32,874 nucleotides of DNA from Algoriphagus sp. (GTDB lineage: Bacteria; Bacteroidota; Bacteroidia; Cytophagales; Cyclobacteriaceae). Both the position numbers and the translations under genes were made by a program. How positions within the stretch are numbered: the stretch's first letter is position 1; the number at the start of each line of letters is the position of its first letter. The notes under the pieces were generated by a model. That model had not been told where the DNA came from and searched no databases. It saw only the letters and a list, made by a program, of their open reading frames with translations. The stretch lies in assembly GCA_023653075.1 (NCBI GenBank), contig JAMNXQ010000023.1, positions 1-32,874 of the forward strand, read 5' to 3'. Below are positions 1 through 8,811 of the stretch, one piece after another.

Positions 1-362
1 GAACTTTCTCATAGTTTTTTTTTTAATTGACTTGGATTAAGGTTAAATGGTTTCCAGATTAAATCGAGTTTTAAAGTTATCATTTTTTAATTTCAAAAAA
101 CAAGTAGCTGTTTTAACTTTTTTTAGTGAACAGGTCATTTAAACTAAAATAGAGGCAATTTTTACACGAATGGAAACATTCGAAACGGCTTCCAAACGAA
201 AGAAAATTTTCTTTAACCACTATTTTTAGAATTTGTTTTTTTAGTAATCGATTGATTATCAACGGATATTAGCTCTTCCAGAAAAATTTCATGAGAACAA
301 GACTTTTTTTCTCAAAAAAGTGGATTCGATAGCGTTTTTTTTCCAAGGAAGCACCAGAAAGC
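1..362. other. AT-rich gene-free left edge
   Basis: I find no convincing gene in this strongly AT-rich stretch. It holds a perfect hairpin at 167-182 (CGAATG, GAAA loop, CATTCG) and a 16-bp perfect palindrome at 199-214 (AAAGAAAATTTTCTTT). A weak AT-only inverted repeat at 303-320 lies downstream of the M28 peptidase stop and might act in 3'-end formation, but it lacks a GC stem. The short plus-strand frames here and at 320-532 are not supported by any family resemblance. Confidence 0.5.
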
Positions 363-1724
363 TTAACTGCCTTCTTGGTCAAGGAGATACACCAGTGCAG
401 CCATACCCGCTGCTCCCAATTCCAGCTCCCGCTTATCTACTGCTTCAAAGACATCTGCCTCGGTATGGTGGTAAACAAAGTATTTCTGAGAATCAGGCAG
501 CAAACCGATCAAAAGCGTGCCTTGGTCTCTAAGCGGACCAATGTCTGCTCCTCCACCGGCCTTTTGAAGATTCCACAATTGATAAGGACGCAACAACTCC
601 GCCCAGGAAGCTATCTTGGCCCGCTGTGCTTCTGTGCCCGTAGAAGAAAATCCGATAGGCAAAAACCCTCCTGAATCGGACTCAATCGCCGCAATGTGCT
701 TTTCTCCTCTTTCCTTAGCCACGCGTGCATATTCCTGACCTCCACGCAAGCCATTCTCCTCATTCATCCACATGACTGCCCGCAAAGTGCGCTTGGGTTT
801 CCATCCCAACTGCTTGTACAAACGCAGTACCTCTATTCCCTGCATGCAACCTGCCCCATCGTCATGTGCGCCTTCTCCCACATCCCAGGAGTCTAGGTGG
901 CCGCCTACTGCGATGATTTCCTCCGGTTTTTCGGTGCCACGAAGTTCACCAATCACATTATAAGAGAGCTTTTCGGTTTTCATCTCCCCATAGGACTCCA
1001 AATACACCTGCAAATCGGACTGATCAGCGAGCAGGTCACTGAGTAGCTCCGCATCTTGAGTGCTGATCGCCAAAGCCGGGATGGCAGGCACGTTTAGCGC
1101 ATAACGCTGGTTGCCTGTATGTGCATAGTCATCGACTCGATTGTTCATCGAACGCACGATGGTACCAATCGCTCCTAATTTGGAGGCTTCCGCAGCACCG
1201 GAGCTTCGCTGGCCTACAGCCCCGGAATACGCTTCAAAGGCGTCCACCTTGGTAGGATCCATCGGCCCATTGAAAAAGACGATCTTCCCCTTCACTTGGA
1301 TACCCAAGCTTTGTAGGGCCGCCAAACTTTTGACTTCTACCACTTGTCCAAGCAGACCTTTGGGTCCAGTTCCCTGGGTATTCCCAAGCGCCAAGGAAGT
1401 CAGTTCAACAGATCCGTGCTTTTTGGAATTCACGACCCGAACTACATCTTTCCCTCCACGCTCCCAATGGGGCACCATGACCGGCTGCAGATACACGGTA
1501 TCAAAGCCATAGCTTTCCATCAACTGCTTGGTCCATTCTACTGCAGCAGCGGCGCCTGGAGAACCGGAAAGTCGATTTCCTATTTCCTTGCAGAGGTAAC
1601 GGAGATTTTCATAGGTATGGCCGGAGGAAAGCTCCGTGTCGTAAATTTTCTTTAACTGAGCTTCATGGCCTTGCCCATAGGTAAGCATAGGAAGGAAGAG
1701 AAGGATCCAAAGCGTTTTTTTCAT
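363..1724 (-). CDS. Secreted M28-family metallopeptidase (carboxypeptidase Q-like)
   Basis: Predicted zinc aminopeptidase or dipeptidase of family M28, acting outside the cytoplasm. Residues 1-18 form a Sec signal peptide ending near YGQG. Residues about 100-250 look like the protease-associated insert found in carboxypeptidase Q-type enzymes. The di-zinc site is visible: H276 and D278 in GGHLDSWD, D288 in AHDDG, E322/E323 in NEENG, D350 in ESDSGG, and H419/H420 in YHHTEAD. At 453 aa it is full length for the family. The ATG at 1724 puts the signal peptide at the N terminus. It is transcribed away from the yceI gene, with 195 bp between them. Substrate is unknown; dipeptides released by other secreted hydrolases would fit. 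Confidence 0.93.
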   Translation of the reverse strand: MKKTLWILLFLPMLTYGQGHEAQLKKIYDTELSSGHTYENLRYLCKEIGNRLSGSPGAAAAVEWTKQLMESYGFDTVYLQPVMVPHWERGGKDVVRVVNSKKHGSVELTSLALGNTQGTGPKGLLGQVVEVKSLAALQSLGIQVKGKIVFFNGPMDPTKVDAFEAYSGAVGQRSSGAAEASKLGAIGTIVRSMNNRVDDYAHTGNQRYALNVPAIPALAISTQDAELLSDLLADQSDLQVYLESYGEMKTEKLSYNVIGELRGTEKPEEIIAVGGHLDSWDVGEGAHDDGAGCMQGIEVLRLYKQLGWKPKRTLRAVMWMNEENGLRGGQEYARVAKERGEKHIAAIESDSGGFLPIGFSSTGTEAQRAKIASWAELLRPYQLWNLQKAGGGADIGPLRDQGTLLIGLLPDSQKYFVYHHTEADVFEAVDKRELELGAAGMAALVYLLDQEGS

Positions 1725-1919
1725 CGTGAGATCTATTTTTTCCTTAAGTTAAAAAATGAAGCCCAAAATGAGTCAACTTTTTTACCATTGGAAAATCTAC
1801 CTTGGATCGAATCGCTGATTTTTATTTAAAACACTTTTTTGTGAACTTCGTTAAACAAAAGGCCTTCGTGCGTGAGCTAAAGGCAACCAACCTATTTTCA
1901 ATCCTTTTAACCAATTCTT

Positions 1920-2504
1920 ATGAAACTAATTACCACACTAGTCTTAGGGCTAAGCACCCTATTTGCAGCAGCTGAGTTTGTAGCTCCTGCCACCGTAAGC
2001 AAAACTGAAAGCCAAGTTCGCTGGGAAGCTTCCAAAGTAACTGGCACGCACTGGGGTTATGTACCCTTGAAAAATGCCGCGTTAGATTACAGCGGCGGAA
2101 AAATTAAAGGTGGATCTTTCGACATGGACATGGTCAACCTGACCGTGGAAGACTTAACAGACGCCAAATCCAAAGGCGGACTTACTGGTCACTTGAAGTC
2201 TGACGACTTTTTCTCTGTAGAAAAATTCAATACCTCTACCTTCAAAATTACCGAAGCCAAATCCAGCAATGGAACGGACTACACCATCACAGGTAACTTG
2301 ACCATCAAAGGAATTACACAGAAAATTTCTTTTCCTGCCAAGGTAGCCGTAGCTGGCAAAAAAGTGACTGCCACTGGTCAGATCACATTTGACAGAACCA
2401 AGTTTGACATCAAATTCCGCTCTGGAAGCTACTTCGAAGACCTTGCAGACAAAATGATCTACGACGAGGTGAAGTTGGATGTGAAATTGGTAGCAGCTAT
2501 CTAA
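1920..2504 (+). CDS. YceI-family protein, periplasmic
   Basis: YceI-family lipocalin-like beta barrel of 194 aa. The family binds polyisoprenoid or quinone-type lipids in characterised members. Residues 1-18 form a signal peptide (MKLITTLVLGLSTLFAAA), so this copy is exported. The YceI pattern is seen in the SDDFFSVEKFNTSTFKI stretch and in GNLTIKGITQKISFPA, with FDRTKFDIKFRSGSYF near the C terminus. It stands alone, is followed by a strong terminator, and faces away from the M28 peptidase. A second, signal-less YceI gene lies at 23963-24487. The exact ligand cannot be told from sequence. Confidence 0.93.
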   Translation: MKLITTLVLGLSTLFAAAEFVAPATVSKTESQVRWEASKVTGTHWGYVPLKNAALDYSGGKIKGGSFDMDMVNLTVEDLTDAKSKGGLTGHLKSDDFFSVEKFNTSTFKITEAKSSNGTDYTITGNLTIKGITQKISFPAKVAVAGKKVTATGQITFDRTKFDIKFRSGSYFEDLADKMIYDEVKLDVKLVAAI

Positions 2505-2526
2505 ATTTAGAAAGCACCAAACATGC

Positions 2527-2562
2527 AAATGCCCCCAATAGCAATTGGGGGCATTTTTTTTT
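2527..2562 (+). terminator. Rho-independent terminator after yceI
   Basis: A 13-bp perfect stem (2527-2539 with 2544-2556, core GCCCCC/GGGGGC) closes a 4-nt AGCA loop and runs into about eight T residues. It begins 22 bases after the yceI stop. Confidence 0.93.
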
Positions 2563-2594
2563 GATTTTTGAAGCACTACTTAGAAGTCCTAAAA

Positions 2595-5270
2595 TCAGAG
2601 ATCGTATTTAAAAGTAAGCAGCGCATAGCGCGGTTGCACCAAATACGAATAGGTACTCACCACACTTTCGCTGAAGCTATCCCTACGAATGGCTCGGGTA
2701 TCTGCGATATTCCACACAGATAATTTGATCTCCCAGGGGCTTTTTGCTCCTTGGTAGCCTAAAAAGGCATTCAAGAAATCGAAATCACTTCGGGTACCCA
2801 CTGCCTGGTTGAGGTAAGCCGAATAGGTATAATCTGCCACTAGCTTTAAGCCCTTCACCAAATCCAAGTCTACTTCTAGTTTGGGGCTGTGTGTGGTGAA
2901 GGTATTGTCGATTCTTCCCGACACGTATTGGTTTGCCGTGAAGGAATACCCAATCTTGGCTTCCAGAACCTTGAAGAAGGTACTGGTCAACTTGGTGTCG
3001 TAGGTTTGGGAAAACTGCTCATTCTGGGTCAGCTGATCATCCAAAAACAAATTGGTCTGAAAGGCATTCCAATTTCCGCCGAGCTCAAACTTCATCTTGT
3101 TGAAAGACTTGTCCACCCGAACATCTCCATTCAAGGTCTTGTTGACCGGCTCCACGTTCAGTACTGAAAATAAGCGGTTGATTCCAATGAAGTCCGTGGT
3201 CGTCACCAAGTCATTCCGCTTGCGCTGGTAGTTGGCATTTCCAAAGACCATCAAGCCAGAAAACATATCAAAATGGGTATAGCTCAGCGTATGGGTGTTG
3301 AAAAGACCATTATCTAGAGCCCGATTTCCACGAAATAGCGCATTGTAATCCTGCAAAAGCAAGCCTTGAGCCAGCTTTTGGATATCCATAAAATTGGCCT
3401 CTGTTCCCCAGCGATAGGTCAAAGAGCGATTGGAGGTCAGGTTCCACTTCGCATACATCGCGGGCAATACCAACAGGCGGTCCTGCTCCAACTTCTCTCC
3501 TGCTTGTGTGTCGCTCCATTGGTAGCGATGGAGGTTGGCCGATGGACTAAGGATCCAATCCTTCCATTTGGTCTTCCAACTCATTCCGAGGTAAATGTCT
3601 TGGAAATCAAATTCGTTGTCATTCACAAACGCATCAAAACGCTGGCTGGAACCTACCTGGCTCAGACCACTCATAAAATCCTGATTGAGCTGCTGCATGC
3701 CAAAAGACCAATTGAGGTGATTGGTAGGGTTTAGAATATAGTAATAATTGAATACTTGTTCTAAAGTTTCCGTGTGGAGTTCCTGGTTTTGAAGGAGACG
3801 GTAGCTTTCTGCATTAGGAATCGCATACAATCCTACGAGTGGCTTGACCGAGGAAGTAAGGTCCAAGAAAGGATCTGAAAACTTCTTCTCCCAGTTTATT
3901 TCCATGCTAAACACCCGCTTCTCGCTTGGGGCATGGTACCACTCCAGCTTTTGCTGCAGGGCATAAGGATTGCGAGAGGACAGCGTGTTGATGTTTTGGG
4001 TAAAGTCCCCAAAACTAGAATTGAGCAAGTTCCCATTCTGAATCTCAGAAAGCTTGCCAAAAAAGCTGTACTTCAAATAGGTCTCTTCTTTAGGAGTGTA
4101 GGTGATGGCATATTTGGCCAAACCAGACTTATTTTCTACCGCAGTGGAAGACAAAAGTTCCTCCTTATTGTTTTGTCCAGAATTCAAGTAGGTGCGTAGG
4201 GAAGAACTTCCCAAGCCATTGTTTGACGTGGACCCGATCACAAAGCCCGTGTGCCTCCATTTGGAGGATGGAGAATAGTTCAGGTTGAAGGCTGCTAAGT
4301 TGGTTTCCAGGGAATTGGCATTGGAGCGGGTAGCCATTGGAATTCCCAAATCCTCTCCATTGACCTGTACGCGGGATCCAGCACGCGAAGCAAGTCCTCC
4401 CATGCCTCCCGAGAATCGGAAATAATCCTGCAAGGTAAAGGGCTGTTCCCCTACATTATTCGTGCCGCCAATAAAGTTGACATTGAGTTTGGGTGCGTAG
4501 TAAAAAGTATTTGCATGCGACAAATACCGTTTCTGAGGACCTACACCTGCGGTCAGGTCTCCAAAGACCATATTTTTCTTACCCTCCTTTAGCTGAATGT
4601 TGAGCGCCAAGTTCTCGTTGGTATCCAGGCCGCGCATGGGGCCAACCTCATTGAAGTTTTTCAATACCTGCACCCTGTCCACGGCATTGGCGGGCAGGTT
4701 TTTGGTGGCCAATTTGGTATTCCCATCCATAAACGGCTTTCCATCAATCAGCACCTTATCTACAGTTTTTCCTTGGACCTTGACTCCACCTTCCTCATCC
4801 ACTTGGAAGCCCGGGAGTTTTTCCAAGACATCTTCTAGCTTGCGCTCTGTGCCTGTGGTGAACGCATCGGTTTTGTAGGTAAGCGTATCTCCTTTCATGG
4901 TAACAGGCATCTCGGATACCACTTCCACCAGTCCAAGTTGGGTGTCACTTTGCTTGAGGATGACCAGCTGCGGGGTATCGGAATCCCAGGTGTTGAGCGC
5001 TTGTTCAAACTGCCGGTAACCCACGAAAGAAACACGAATCAGGTAGAAAGGACCTTCGAGCAAGGTCACCTTAAACTTGCCCTCGTTGTTGGAGATGCCA
5101 AACCCGGCAATTTTCTGTGTGCTTTGATTGATGGCCACCACATTGGCATAGGCAATGGGCCGATTGAGGCTATCCAAAACGAGCCCTGTCAGCGGCTTGG
5201 TTTGTGCCATGGAAAATCCAGCAAGCAAGCAGAAGCAAGCGAGCAAACTTATTCTTTTGAAAAGTAACAT
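2595..5270 (-). CDS. TonB-dependent receptor-like outer-membrane beta-barrel protein
   Basis: Large outer-membrane receptor of 891 aa from the ATG at 5270; two TTG codons extend the frame upstream but are unlikely starts. Residues 1-22 are a signal peptide ending MAQ. Residues about 27-110 are a carboxypeptidase-regulatory-like domain (GLVLDSLNRPIAYANVV, NNEGKF, VSFVGYRQF). Residues about 110-235 form a plug (LEDVLEKLPGFQVDEEG, VDKVLIDGKPF). The remainder is a beta barrel of the outer-membrane beta-barrel family type. No SusD partner lies beside it, so a SusC/D glycan system is unlikely. It is encoded 78 bp downstream of the GLPGLI gene in the same direction, and such pairs recur in Bacteroidota. 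Ligand unknown. Confidence 0.9.
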   Translation of the reverse strand: MLLFKRISLLACFCLLAGFSMAQTKPLTGLVLDSLNRPIAYANVVAINQSTQKIAGFGISNNEGKFKVTLLEGPFYLIRVSFVGYRQFEQALNTWDSDTPQLVILKQSDTQLGLVEVVSEMPVTMKGDTLTYKTDAFTTGTERKLEDVLEKLPGFQVDEEGGVKVQGKTVDKVLIDGKPFMDGNTKLATKNLPANAVDRVQVLKNFNEVGPMRGLDTNENLALNIQLKEGKKNMVFGDLTAGVGPQKRYLSHANTFYYAPKLNVNFIGGTNNVGEQPFTLQDYFRFSGGMGGLASRAGSRVQVNGEDLGIPMATRSNANSLETNLAAFNLNYSPSSKWRHTGFVIGSTSNNGLGSSSLRTYLNSGQNNKEELLSSTAVENKSGLAKYAITYTPKEETYLKYSFFGKLSEIQNGNLLNSSFGDFTQNINTLSSRNPYALQQKLEWYHAPSEKRVFSMEINWEKKFSDPFLDLTSSVKPLVGLYAIPNAESYRLLQNQELHTETLEQVFNYYYILNPTNHLNWSFGMQQLNQDFMSGLSQVGSSQRFDAFVNDNEFDFQDIYLGMSWKTKWKDWILSPSANLHRYQWSDTQAGEKLEQDRLLVLPAMYAKWNLTSNRSLTYRWGTEANFMDIQKLAQGLLLQDYNALFRGNRALDNGLFNTHTLSYTHFDMFSGLMVFGNANYQRKRNDLVTTTDFIGINRLFSVLNVEPVNKTLNGDVRVDKSFNKMKFELGGNWNAFQTNLFLDDQLTQNEQFSQTYDTKLTSTFFKVLEAKIGYSFTANQYVSGRIDNTFTTHSPKLEVDLDLVKGLKLVADYTYSAYLNQAVGTRSDFDFLNAFLGYQGAKSPWEIKLSVWNIADTRAIRRDSFSESVVSTYSYLVQPRYALLTFKYDL

Positions 5271-5348
5271 CAACAAGAAGGATGAATAAGGTGAAGAATA
5301 CCAGAATCCTGGTTTTCTTTAAAGAGAGACTGGGCCTTGGCCTTGGAT

Positions 5349-6185
5349 TTAATTTCCTATTCGAATTTCCATTCTATTGCCAGATCCAGGTTTGCCTTGG
5401 TAGCGGTTCATCATTTGCTTCATTCCTTCTTCCTCAATTACACGAAACTCGACTTGGGTCATTTCTTTTCCTTTGGATGGACGCTCGATGACCACCGGAT
5501 CTGCGGAAGGATTCAATTCAATTTTTTCACAGATGAGTGTTCTTCCTTGATTTTGAACTTCCAAAATCAATCCAGGAAGTCCAAAGTAATATTCTGGTCC
5601 ATGGGAAACGGGAATTTCAGGGGTAAACCATACGGTCACTTGTAGCGTATCTTTCACATTCTCCATTTCAGTCATTCCCGTTGAAAAACGTCTTGAATCG
5701 ACAATTTTGGTGAAGCTTGCCTTTTGAGCAGTGTAATTGCCTATTTTTTTCGTTTCTTCAGAAAGCTCCCATTCGAAAGGTTCCGCCTTATCTTTAATCA
5801 AGTATTCCTTGCCCATCATCTCTTGTTCTTGGAGGTAATTTCCAGCGGCATCTTTATAAAGTGTGGACCCTTCTCCACTAGTGGCTACCATAAAAACAGC
5901 TCCACCTGCAGAAGCTGTGGCTGGGCCTCCTCCCAAACTTTCTTCTTTCTTCCAAGTAGATTCGGTTTGGTTAAAGGAAAGTACATAATTCTGTTCCATC
6001 TGCTTTTTGAGCGAAGCCTGAATCTGTGCCATTTGCTCAGGAGCCATCTTTGTAGAATCCATTTTAATGGAGAAATTGGAGGAAGACTTGTAATAGGCTC
6101 TGCCTGTAAATCCTTGGGCAAAAGCGGTCTGAATACTAGGGCCTAAGCATAGAAAAAGTGCTAGAAGTGTGAACGTACGTTTCAT
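5349..6185 (-). CDS. GLPGLI family protein
   Basis: Secreted protein of 278 aa with the family-defining GLPGLI motif at residues 202-207 (YYFGLPGLILEVQ), near the usual length. A signal peptide covers residues 1-24 (ends AFAQ). GLPGLI proteins have no established biochemical role but are commonly encoded next to receptors like the one that follows. A small Gly/Ala/Ser-rich insert (residues 85-96) sits between the two halves. It is transcribed divergently from the sensor kinase, with a 117-bp shared control region. The GTTAA repeats there and a TATATTGG box at 6226-6233 would place it under the neighbouring response regulator (inference). Confidence 0.92.
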   Translation of the reverse strand: MKRTFTLLALFLCLGPSIQTAFAQGFTGRAYYKSSSNFSIKMDSTKMAPEQMAQIQASLKKQMEQNYVLSFNQTESTWKKEESLGGGPATASAGGAVFMVATSGEGSTLYKDAAGNYLQEQEMMGKEYLIKDKAEPFEWELSEETKKIGNYTAQKASFTKIVDSRRFSTGMTEMENVKDTLQVTVWFTPEIPVSHGPEYYFGLPGLILEVQNQGRTLICEKIELNPSADPVVIERPSKGKEMTQVEFRVIEEEGMKQMMNRYQGKPGSGNRMEIRIGN

Positions 6186-6225
6186 AGTGATGTGATTTTT
6201 ACCCTACAAAAGAAGTAAAGAGACG

Positions 6226-6267
6226 CCAATATACGAGTTAAGCACTGTTAACGTGTGTTAACACAAA
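6226..6267. promoter_or_regulatory. Candidate response-regulator site: three GTTAA repeats, 10-bp period
   Basis: GTTAAG (6237), GTTAAC (6247) and GTTAAC (6257) are direct repeats exactly one helical turn apart, as expected for tandem binding by OmpR/PhoB-type regulators. The last is inside a perfect 12-bp palindrome TGTGTTAACACA (6254-6265). On the minus strand a TATATTGG box (6226-6233, 7 of 8 to TAnnTTTG) follows directly, so the repeats could replace a -33 element for the GLPGLI promoter. The direction of control is inferred. Confidence 0.5.
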
Positions 6268-6302
6268 TTTTAGGATAAATTCTATCCCCCTACTTTTAGG
6301 GT

Positions 6303-7934
6303 ATGAAGAAGTTAGAATTCAAACGGATTGGATTACTAATCGGGGTCACCCTGTTGGTTACATTGGCTATCCAAACCTGGAGAATCGGAACCCAATGGGA
6401 GATCCTGAAGTCGGAACTGCAGCAGGATATTCAGCAAGGTTTCGACCGTGCGGTTGAAAACTACTATGCCGACTTGGCCAAGTCGGACGTCTTTGCCTTG
6501 ACGGATTTTAAGGAAAAAGACAGCTTGGCATCAGACACCTCTTTTATGAGGAGGGCAGTGGAAAGCCCTTTGTTTAAAAAAACGCTGAAACTGCAACGGA
6601 CAGATCCAACCGGAGAGGAGAACCTGATCATGGAAACAAGCAGTTCTTTCGATTCCCTGAATACCCCAGCTGAACTGGCTATTTTCAGTCCGGATAGTAT
6701 GCCAGGAGCAGGTGCAAAAATCATTGAAATCAGGGCCTTGAAAACCAAGGCAAAGGATTCCCTTCGTATCCAGACCATCGACATCTCTCCAGTTGCAGAA
6801 ACAATCAATCGACAACAATTGGACTCCATCACCGTTGACCAAATCAATAAAATTCAGATTTTCAGAGGAAAGACTGCCGTCGATAGCTTAAATGCCATCG
6901 AACGCTTTACCAGCAAAATCATCTTTTCCATCATCCGAGATACGCTGGATATACCCAAATTGACCAAGCATTTAGACACAGAGTTTGAACGTAGTGGGAT
7001 TGCACTCGACTACCGCCTACACTTTACGGAGCTAAATTCAGACAGCCTTGCCCGTGATTCCATCGCCAAGGAAATTGTAATGCCTTACAAAGTTGGCTCT
7101 CGCTCTACCTTTCTCCCCGCTGGGAAAAGTTTAGACCTGTACTACGACACCAGTTACCTGACCTTGTTTAAGCGGGGCTTGGTAGAGGTACTCTCTTCTC
7201 TTTTATTTTTAGGTATCCTAGCCTTTGCGTTTTACTACCTCTACCAAACGATCAAAAATCAAAAGGAAATTGCCGAGATCAAGCAGGATTTGATCGCCAA
7301 CATTACCCACGAATTTAAAACTCCTATTGCCACTACCCTGACTGCCATCGAAGGCATACAGCAGTTTAACCCCACAAACGACCCCGAAAAAACCGATCGC
7401 TACCTGGACATTTCGAAAGTTCAACTGCAAAAACTGGATCAGATGGTGGAAAAGCTCCTAGAAACGGCAGCCCTAGACTCAGATCAGCTAGTCTTGAAAA
7501 AAGAAAGCATTGATCCAGCACCAGTATTGACCCAATTGGTCCAAAAATTCCAAACCCTGGCTCCAGAAAAGGAATTTTCCTTACTTCTCCCCACTTCTTG
7601 CAACCCGATCGAAGCAGATCCCTTTCACTTCGAGCAGGTGATTTCTAATCTTCTCGACAATGCCGTCAAATACGGAGGGTCTCGCATCCAACTGACACTT
7701 GAGAAGGGTGAAGGGCACCAGATTCGCGTGGAGGACAATGGAGGTTCACTCCGCCCAGAGCAGGAGAAACTTATTTTCGATCAGTTTTACCGCATCCCCA
7801 AAGGCAATCTCCACGATGTGAAGGGCTTTGGTATCGGTCTGTACTACGTCAAAAAAATTATGGAAAAACATGGCGGGAGCGTTTTCCTCCATACCAGCAA
7901 AAGCTCCACGATATTCACCACGGATTGGCCATGA
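6303..7934 (+). CDS. Membrane sensor histidine kinase
   Basis: Two-component sensor kinase of 543 aa. TM1 spans about residues 9-25, a periplasmic sensor about 26-290, TM2 about 292-315. There is no clear HAMP domain. The HisKA phosphoacceptor is H336 (NITHEFKTPIA). The ATPase domain shows the N box with N449 and N453 (NLLDNAVKYGG), D478 in VEDNGG, F box FDQFYR, and GFGIGL at 508-513. The sensor region matches no domain I recognise and contains seven D-S-[LI] tripeptides. Its stop overlaps the regulator start (ATGA). Two short inverted repeats (GGATA/TATCC 6273-6287, CCCTA/TAGGG 6288-6301) sit directly before the ATG. The overall layout recalls RprX of Bacteroides, but I cannot assign orthology. 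Confidence 0.95.
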   Translation: MKKLEFKRIGLLIGVTLLVTLAIQTWRIGTQWEILKSELQQDIQQGFDRAVENYYADLAKSDVFALTDFKEKDSLASDTSFMRRAVESPLFKKTLKLQRTDPTGEENLIMETSSSFDSLNTPAELAIFSPDSMPGAGAKIIEIRALKTKAKDSLRIQTIDISPVAETINRQQLDSITVDQINKIQIFRGKTAVDSLNAIERFTSKIIFSIIRDTLDIPKLTKHLDTEFERSGIALDYRLHFTELNSDSLARDSIAKEIVMPYKVGSRSTFLPAGKSLDLYYDTSYLTLFKRGLVEVLSSLLFLGILAFAFYYLYQTIKNQKEIAEIKQDLIANITHEFKTPIATTLTAIEGIQQFNPTNDPEKTDRYLDISKVQLQKLDQMVEKLLETAALDSDQLVLKKESIDPAPVLTQLVQKFQTLAPEKEFSLLLPTSCNPIEADPFHFEQVISNLLDNAVKYGGSRIQLTLEKGEGHQIRVEDNGGSLRPEQEKLIFDQFYRIPKGNLHDVKGFGIGLYYVKKIMEKHGGSVFLHTSKSSTIFTTDWP

Positions 7935-8611
7935 GTAAGATACGCATATTACTTGCAGAAGACGAACTCGCCCTGGGTAGCATCATCCAAGAGAGTTTGG
8001 AAAGCCGGGAGTTTAGCGTCCGCCTTTGCGGCGATGGGCAGACTGCCTGGGAAAGTTACCAGCAAGACAAACCAGATGTCCTGGTCTTGGATGTGATGCT
8101 TCCCAAAAAAGATGGCTTCACCCTTGCTTCGGAGATTCGGAAAATTGACCTCCAAACCCCAATCATTTTCTTAACTTCCAAAGGACAGTCGGAAGATGTA
8201 GTCAAGGGATTCAGTTTGGGAGGCAATGATTACGTACGAAAGCCCTTCAGCATGGAAGAATTGATCGTACGGATCAAGGCCCAACTGGACAAACAGCTCA
8301 TTCGCCAATCCACTAGCGATTGGATTGGCTTGGGGAACTACCAATTTCACGCCAATCGACAGGTCCTTCGCCTCGGGGAAACCGAGACCTCGCTCACTGC
8401 TCGAGAAAGCCAGCTCCTGCAAATGCTGCTCCAAAACGCGAATGAGATTACGGACCGCACCCTGATTTTGAAGCAAATCTGGGGCGCAGATGACTTTTTT
8501 ACGGCGCGTAGCATGGATGTCTTCATCACCAAGCTTCGCAAAAAACTACAAGGCGATCCAGGAATTCAGATCCTCAATGTCAGAGGGTATGGATTTAAGT
8601 TGGTCTGCTAA
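7931..8611 (+). CDS. OmpR/PhoB-family response regulator
   Basis: DNA-binding response regulator of 226 aa. The receiver domain (1-118) has acidic residues E10/D11, phosphoacceptor D54 (LVLDVMLP), T82 and K104 (VRKPFS). The C-terminal winged helix (about 130-226) shows the TARESQLLQMLL and SMDVFITKLRKKL segments of the OmpR family. I chose the ATG at 7931, which overlaps the kinase stop as ATGA; a TTG two codons upstream is less likely. Translational coupling with the kinase is expected. The GTTAA repeats at 6237-6262 are the obvious candidate target, giving autoregulation plus control of the GLPGLI/receptor pair (inference). Confidence 0.95.
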   Translation: MSKIRILLAEDELALGSIIQESLESREFSVRLCGDGQTAWESYQQDKPDVLVLDVMLPKKDGFTLASEIRKIDLQTPIIFLTSKGQSEDVVKGFSLGGNDYVRKPFSMEELIVRIKAQLDKQLIRQSTSDWIGLGNYQFHANRQVLRLGETETSLTARESQLLQMLLQNANEITDRTLILKQIWGADDFFTARSMDVFITKLRKKLQGDPGIQILNVRGYGFKLVC

Positions 8612-8669
8612 AAAAACGACTTCTAGCCTTTATGCTTAATATAAAATCAATTGATTGAAAAAATGGAAC

Positions 8670-8697
8670 CCCTCAAAACAATTCCCGTTTTTGAGGG
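8670..8697. repeat. Inverted repeat after the response regulator
   Basis: CCCTCAAAA (8670-8678) pairs with TTTTGAGGG (8689-8697) across a 10-nt loop. It lies in the 200-bp gap between convergent genes. No T-run follows on the plus strand; on the minus strand a T6 run follows six bases later. It may mark 3' ends but is not a classical terminator. Confidence 0.4.
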
Positions 8698-8751
8698 TAG
8701 TACATTTCATAAGATAGGTTGATTCAGTTTAGTACTAGTTCAAAGGATTTT

Positions 8752-8775
8752 GGCAGGACCTCAATTGGCCCTGCC
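8752..8775. repeat. GC-rich inverted repeat between convergent genes
   Basis: GGCAGG (8752-8757) pairs with CCTGCC (8770-8775), with an inner CC/GG pair around a TCAATT loop. It is 36 bp past the stop of the isomerase gene on the minus strand, followed there by only AAAATCC, so it may be a 3'-end stabilising hairpin. Confidence 0.35.
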
Positions 8776-8811
8776 GATCCTCTGACTTCTCCTATTTTTA
8801 AATTGCTGGCT

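Noticed and set aside
2595-5270. SusC-type glycan receptor
   Set aside because: No SusD gene or glycoside hydrolases are adjacent, and the barrel resembles the other carboxypeptidase-regulatory-domain family that pairs with GLPGLI proteins.
8670-8697. Hairpin as a terminator for the response regulator
   Set aside because: No T-run follows on the plus strand, so I list it only as an inverted repeat.
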